Source: Oreocharis arfaki
Taxonomy: Eukaryota > Chordata > Aves > Passeriformes > Paramythiidae
Reading direction: 5' to 3'
Length of the DNA: 64,000 nt
Assembly: GCA_013398015.1 (NCBI GenBank)
Contig: VZRR01014162.1
Location: forward strand, 1-64,000
The notes beneath the pieces are model-generated. The model was not told the DNA's origin. It did no database searches and saw only the letters and a list, made by a program, of their open reading frames with translations. The translations under genes and the position numbers were made by a program. Of this stretch, positions 62,501-64,000 are shown piece after piece (positions within the stretch are counted from its first letter, which is position 1; every line of letters begins with the position of its first letter).

Positions 62501-64000
62501 CCGCGGTTCCCAGGGAGGCTCCGGCTCTGGCAGACCCTTCTGGGAGTCCCGGCTCTGGTTACACAATTGGCTCATTGCAGCAGCCCCTGTCAGAGCAGCA
62601 GCCCCACGCTCGCTCAGAGCTGTGTCCGTGCTGGCGGATGTGCCACAGCCACTCGTGTGCCGCAGGGAGCCAGAGCACAGACCTGTCAGAGGCACCTGTC
62701 TTTCCTTAACACCAACATCCTTACACTCTCCTTTTGGTGGCTTTGCTTACCAAACCAGCAAAAAGAAAAAAAAACTATGTCCCATATTCAACCTTTCCCC
62801 CTCATCAACTTATCGGACTGCTGAGTTTTCAGTAAAGTGCTGCTCAACTAAACTCATCACTTTCAGTTATTAACAGACACCTATACATAAATATGCACAG
62901 AAAGTATCACTTGTCAGCAAAAAAAATTCTTCAGCATTATAAATTTTCAGAAAGATGAAGGTAACTGTTCCCTCTATAAAATAAATGACAACTTGCTAGA
63001 TTTTTTTACACTTTACTAGGAAAAATGAAGTTAAACATGAATGAAAAAATTAATAGTAATATGTTTACCCAATACAAAACTAATCCTTCACAGTTTCGCT
63101 ACTTTAAATCATATTTTTCAAGCCACAGAACAGAAATGAGATGCCTAAAAATTACAATTATATTCCCTCTATTATGCTGTTTATAATAAATAAATAAATA
63201 TTTCATTTTACTTTACATTATGGTTCACATTCTGCCATAATAGCACTGGGGAGTTTGTGTTCTGCCTCCTGCCGTTAAAGGACTGACTAATGTGGCAGAT
63301 CTGGATGAAGAAATATATTGACCTTAACACCCACAGCCTCTTGAATTAGGGCACACTAAGGAACAGTGGAATATTTGAAACAAAACACATTTAAAAAATA
63401 ATTTAAAAGCCCTGAAAGTATGCAGCTATATCTGAAATCTGATGTAAAGGAAACAACTGTAAGGAATGAAATTACTGGTGTTCTACAGTTTGCAACAACT
63501 ACTGGACTGGAAACTACTTAAGAGTATCTGGATTGGTCATGAGACTTTCATCTCTTCTAAAGGGATAAGTGAGGAAACTTTACATATATATGAAGCAGAA
63601 GTACAACAATAGGATGAAAACAAGTGGTTATGCATCTGTTTAGCCAGCTGATACTCTGCTCTTTTATGACCTTCCAATCTTTGTTGTTTCACTAAAAATG
63701 ACTGCTGGAGTACAACCAAAAGCTGGAAAAATCAACAATATTACAAGTCAGCCATTATCTGTGTATAAAGCACTTGCTTTAAATTGTCAAACCAAAAAGC
63801 AATGTGCAGTCTAAGAGCATAAATGTCAGTCTCCCAGAGGCTCAGTCATAATAATGCACTACAGAATTGCATTCACTAATGAGCAAATTACATGGGAAAA
63901 GGCACTGTATTTACAGTCACACCCATTTGTCTTTTATTTTTTAATTAAGCAGTATAATTGATATTGCAAAAGCTCAATACAGCTCTTTAAGTTTCTTACC
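53567..64000 (-). other. Upstream of CCDC92 coding region: probable long 5' intron
   Basis: About 10.4 kb with no coding exon that I can recognise on either strand; open frames here are short and lack known motifs. The acceptor just before the CCDC92 ATG implies at least one upstream noncoding exon, so much of this is probably intron. No CR1 copy was recognised. Local features are a Cys/Pro-coding-like GC-rich patch near 62430-62680, pyrimidine runs near 58970-58990 and AT-rich sequence at 62880-63240. Confidence 0.5.
63184..63200. repeat. Short (AAAT)n repeat
   Basis: Four units of AATA/TAAA (AATAAATAAATAAATA) in AT-rich noncoding DNA upstream of CCDC92. Confidence 0.85.

Noticed and set aside
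62339..62824. 161-residue plus-strand open frame
   Set aside because: Overlaps the GC-rich patch, where long chance frames are expected; no motif recognised on either strand.
1..64000. CRISPR arrays, operons, prophage, integrated viral genes or bacterial mobile elements
   Set aside because: The whole window has vertebrate exon-intron structure; no spaced repeats, bacterial gene packing or viral reading frames were seen.

Overview
This window is ordinary vertebrate nuclear DNA, almost certainly from a bird. Three things point to this. Long, regularly spliced exons sit in AT-rich introns. Several intronic insertions carry the avian CR1 LINE 3' end (the 'tcatagaatcacagaat...gggttggaagggacc' type and its complement). 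A mammalian DNAH10 gene of this length spreads over roughly 170 kb, whereas here nearly all of it fits in 49.5 kb, which suits a compact avian genome. A songbird-like source is possible from the CR1 flavour but is not proven.

Positions 76-49519, plus strand: 74 exons of an axonemal dynein heavy chain, identified as DNAH10 (inner-arm dynein f/I1). Every exon was placed by hand from splice sites, and reading phase is consistent across all 73 junctions. Joined, they give 13,137 nt, or 4,378 residues plus a TGA stop. The human protein is about 4,470 residues, so only about 90 N-terminal residues and the promoter lie upstream. The order is acidic N-terminus and tail (window exons 1-18), linker (19-26), AAA1 (27-31), AAA2 (32-37), AAA3 (38-44), AAA4 (45-50), stalk with microtubule-binding tip (51-55), AAA5 (56-61), AAA6 (62-66) and C-terminal domain (67-74). 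Residue numbers below refer to this 4,378-residue partial protein. Introns hold CR1 fragments and a few small duplications but no other genes that I can recognise.

Positions about 49815-53566, minus strand: the coding part of CCDC92, a small coiled-coil centriole/cilium protein of 315 residues in three coding exons, converging tail-to-tail on DNAH10. The DNAH10-CCDC92 pair is the same as on human chromosome 12q24.31, which independently supports calling the dynein DNAH10 rather than another inner-arm heavy chain. Both products belong to the cilium/centriole system.

Positions about 53600-64000: no coding exon recognised. It is best read as the long 5' intron or upstream region of CCDC92.

I found no previously undescribed system. 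The observations most worth checking are splicing-related: a GC-AG intron, a pair of competing acceptors 20 nt apart whose wrong use gives a premature stop, introns of 72-73 bp, and a CR1 tail that is open in frame into a dynein exon. The very small gap between the two convergent 3' ends and a sharp GC3 spike in one motor exon are also notable.
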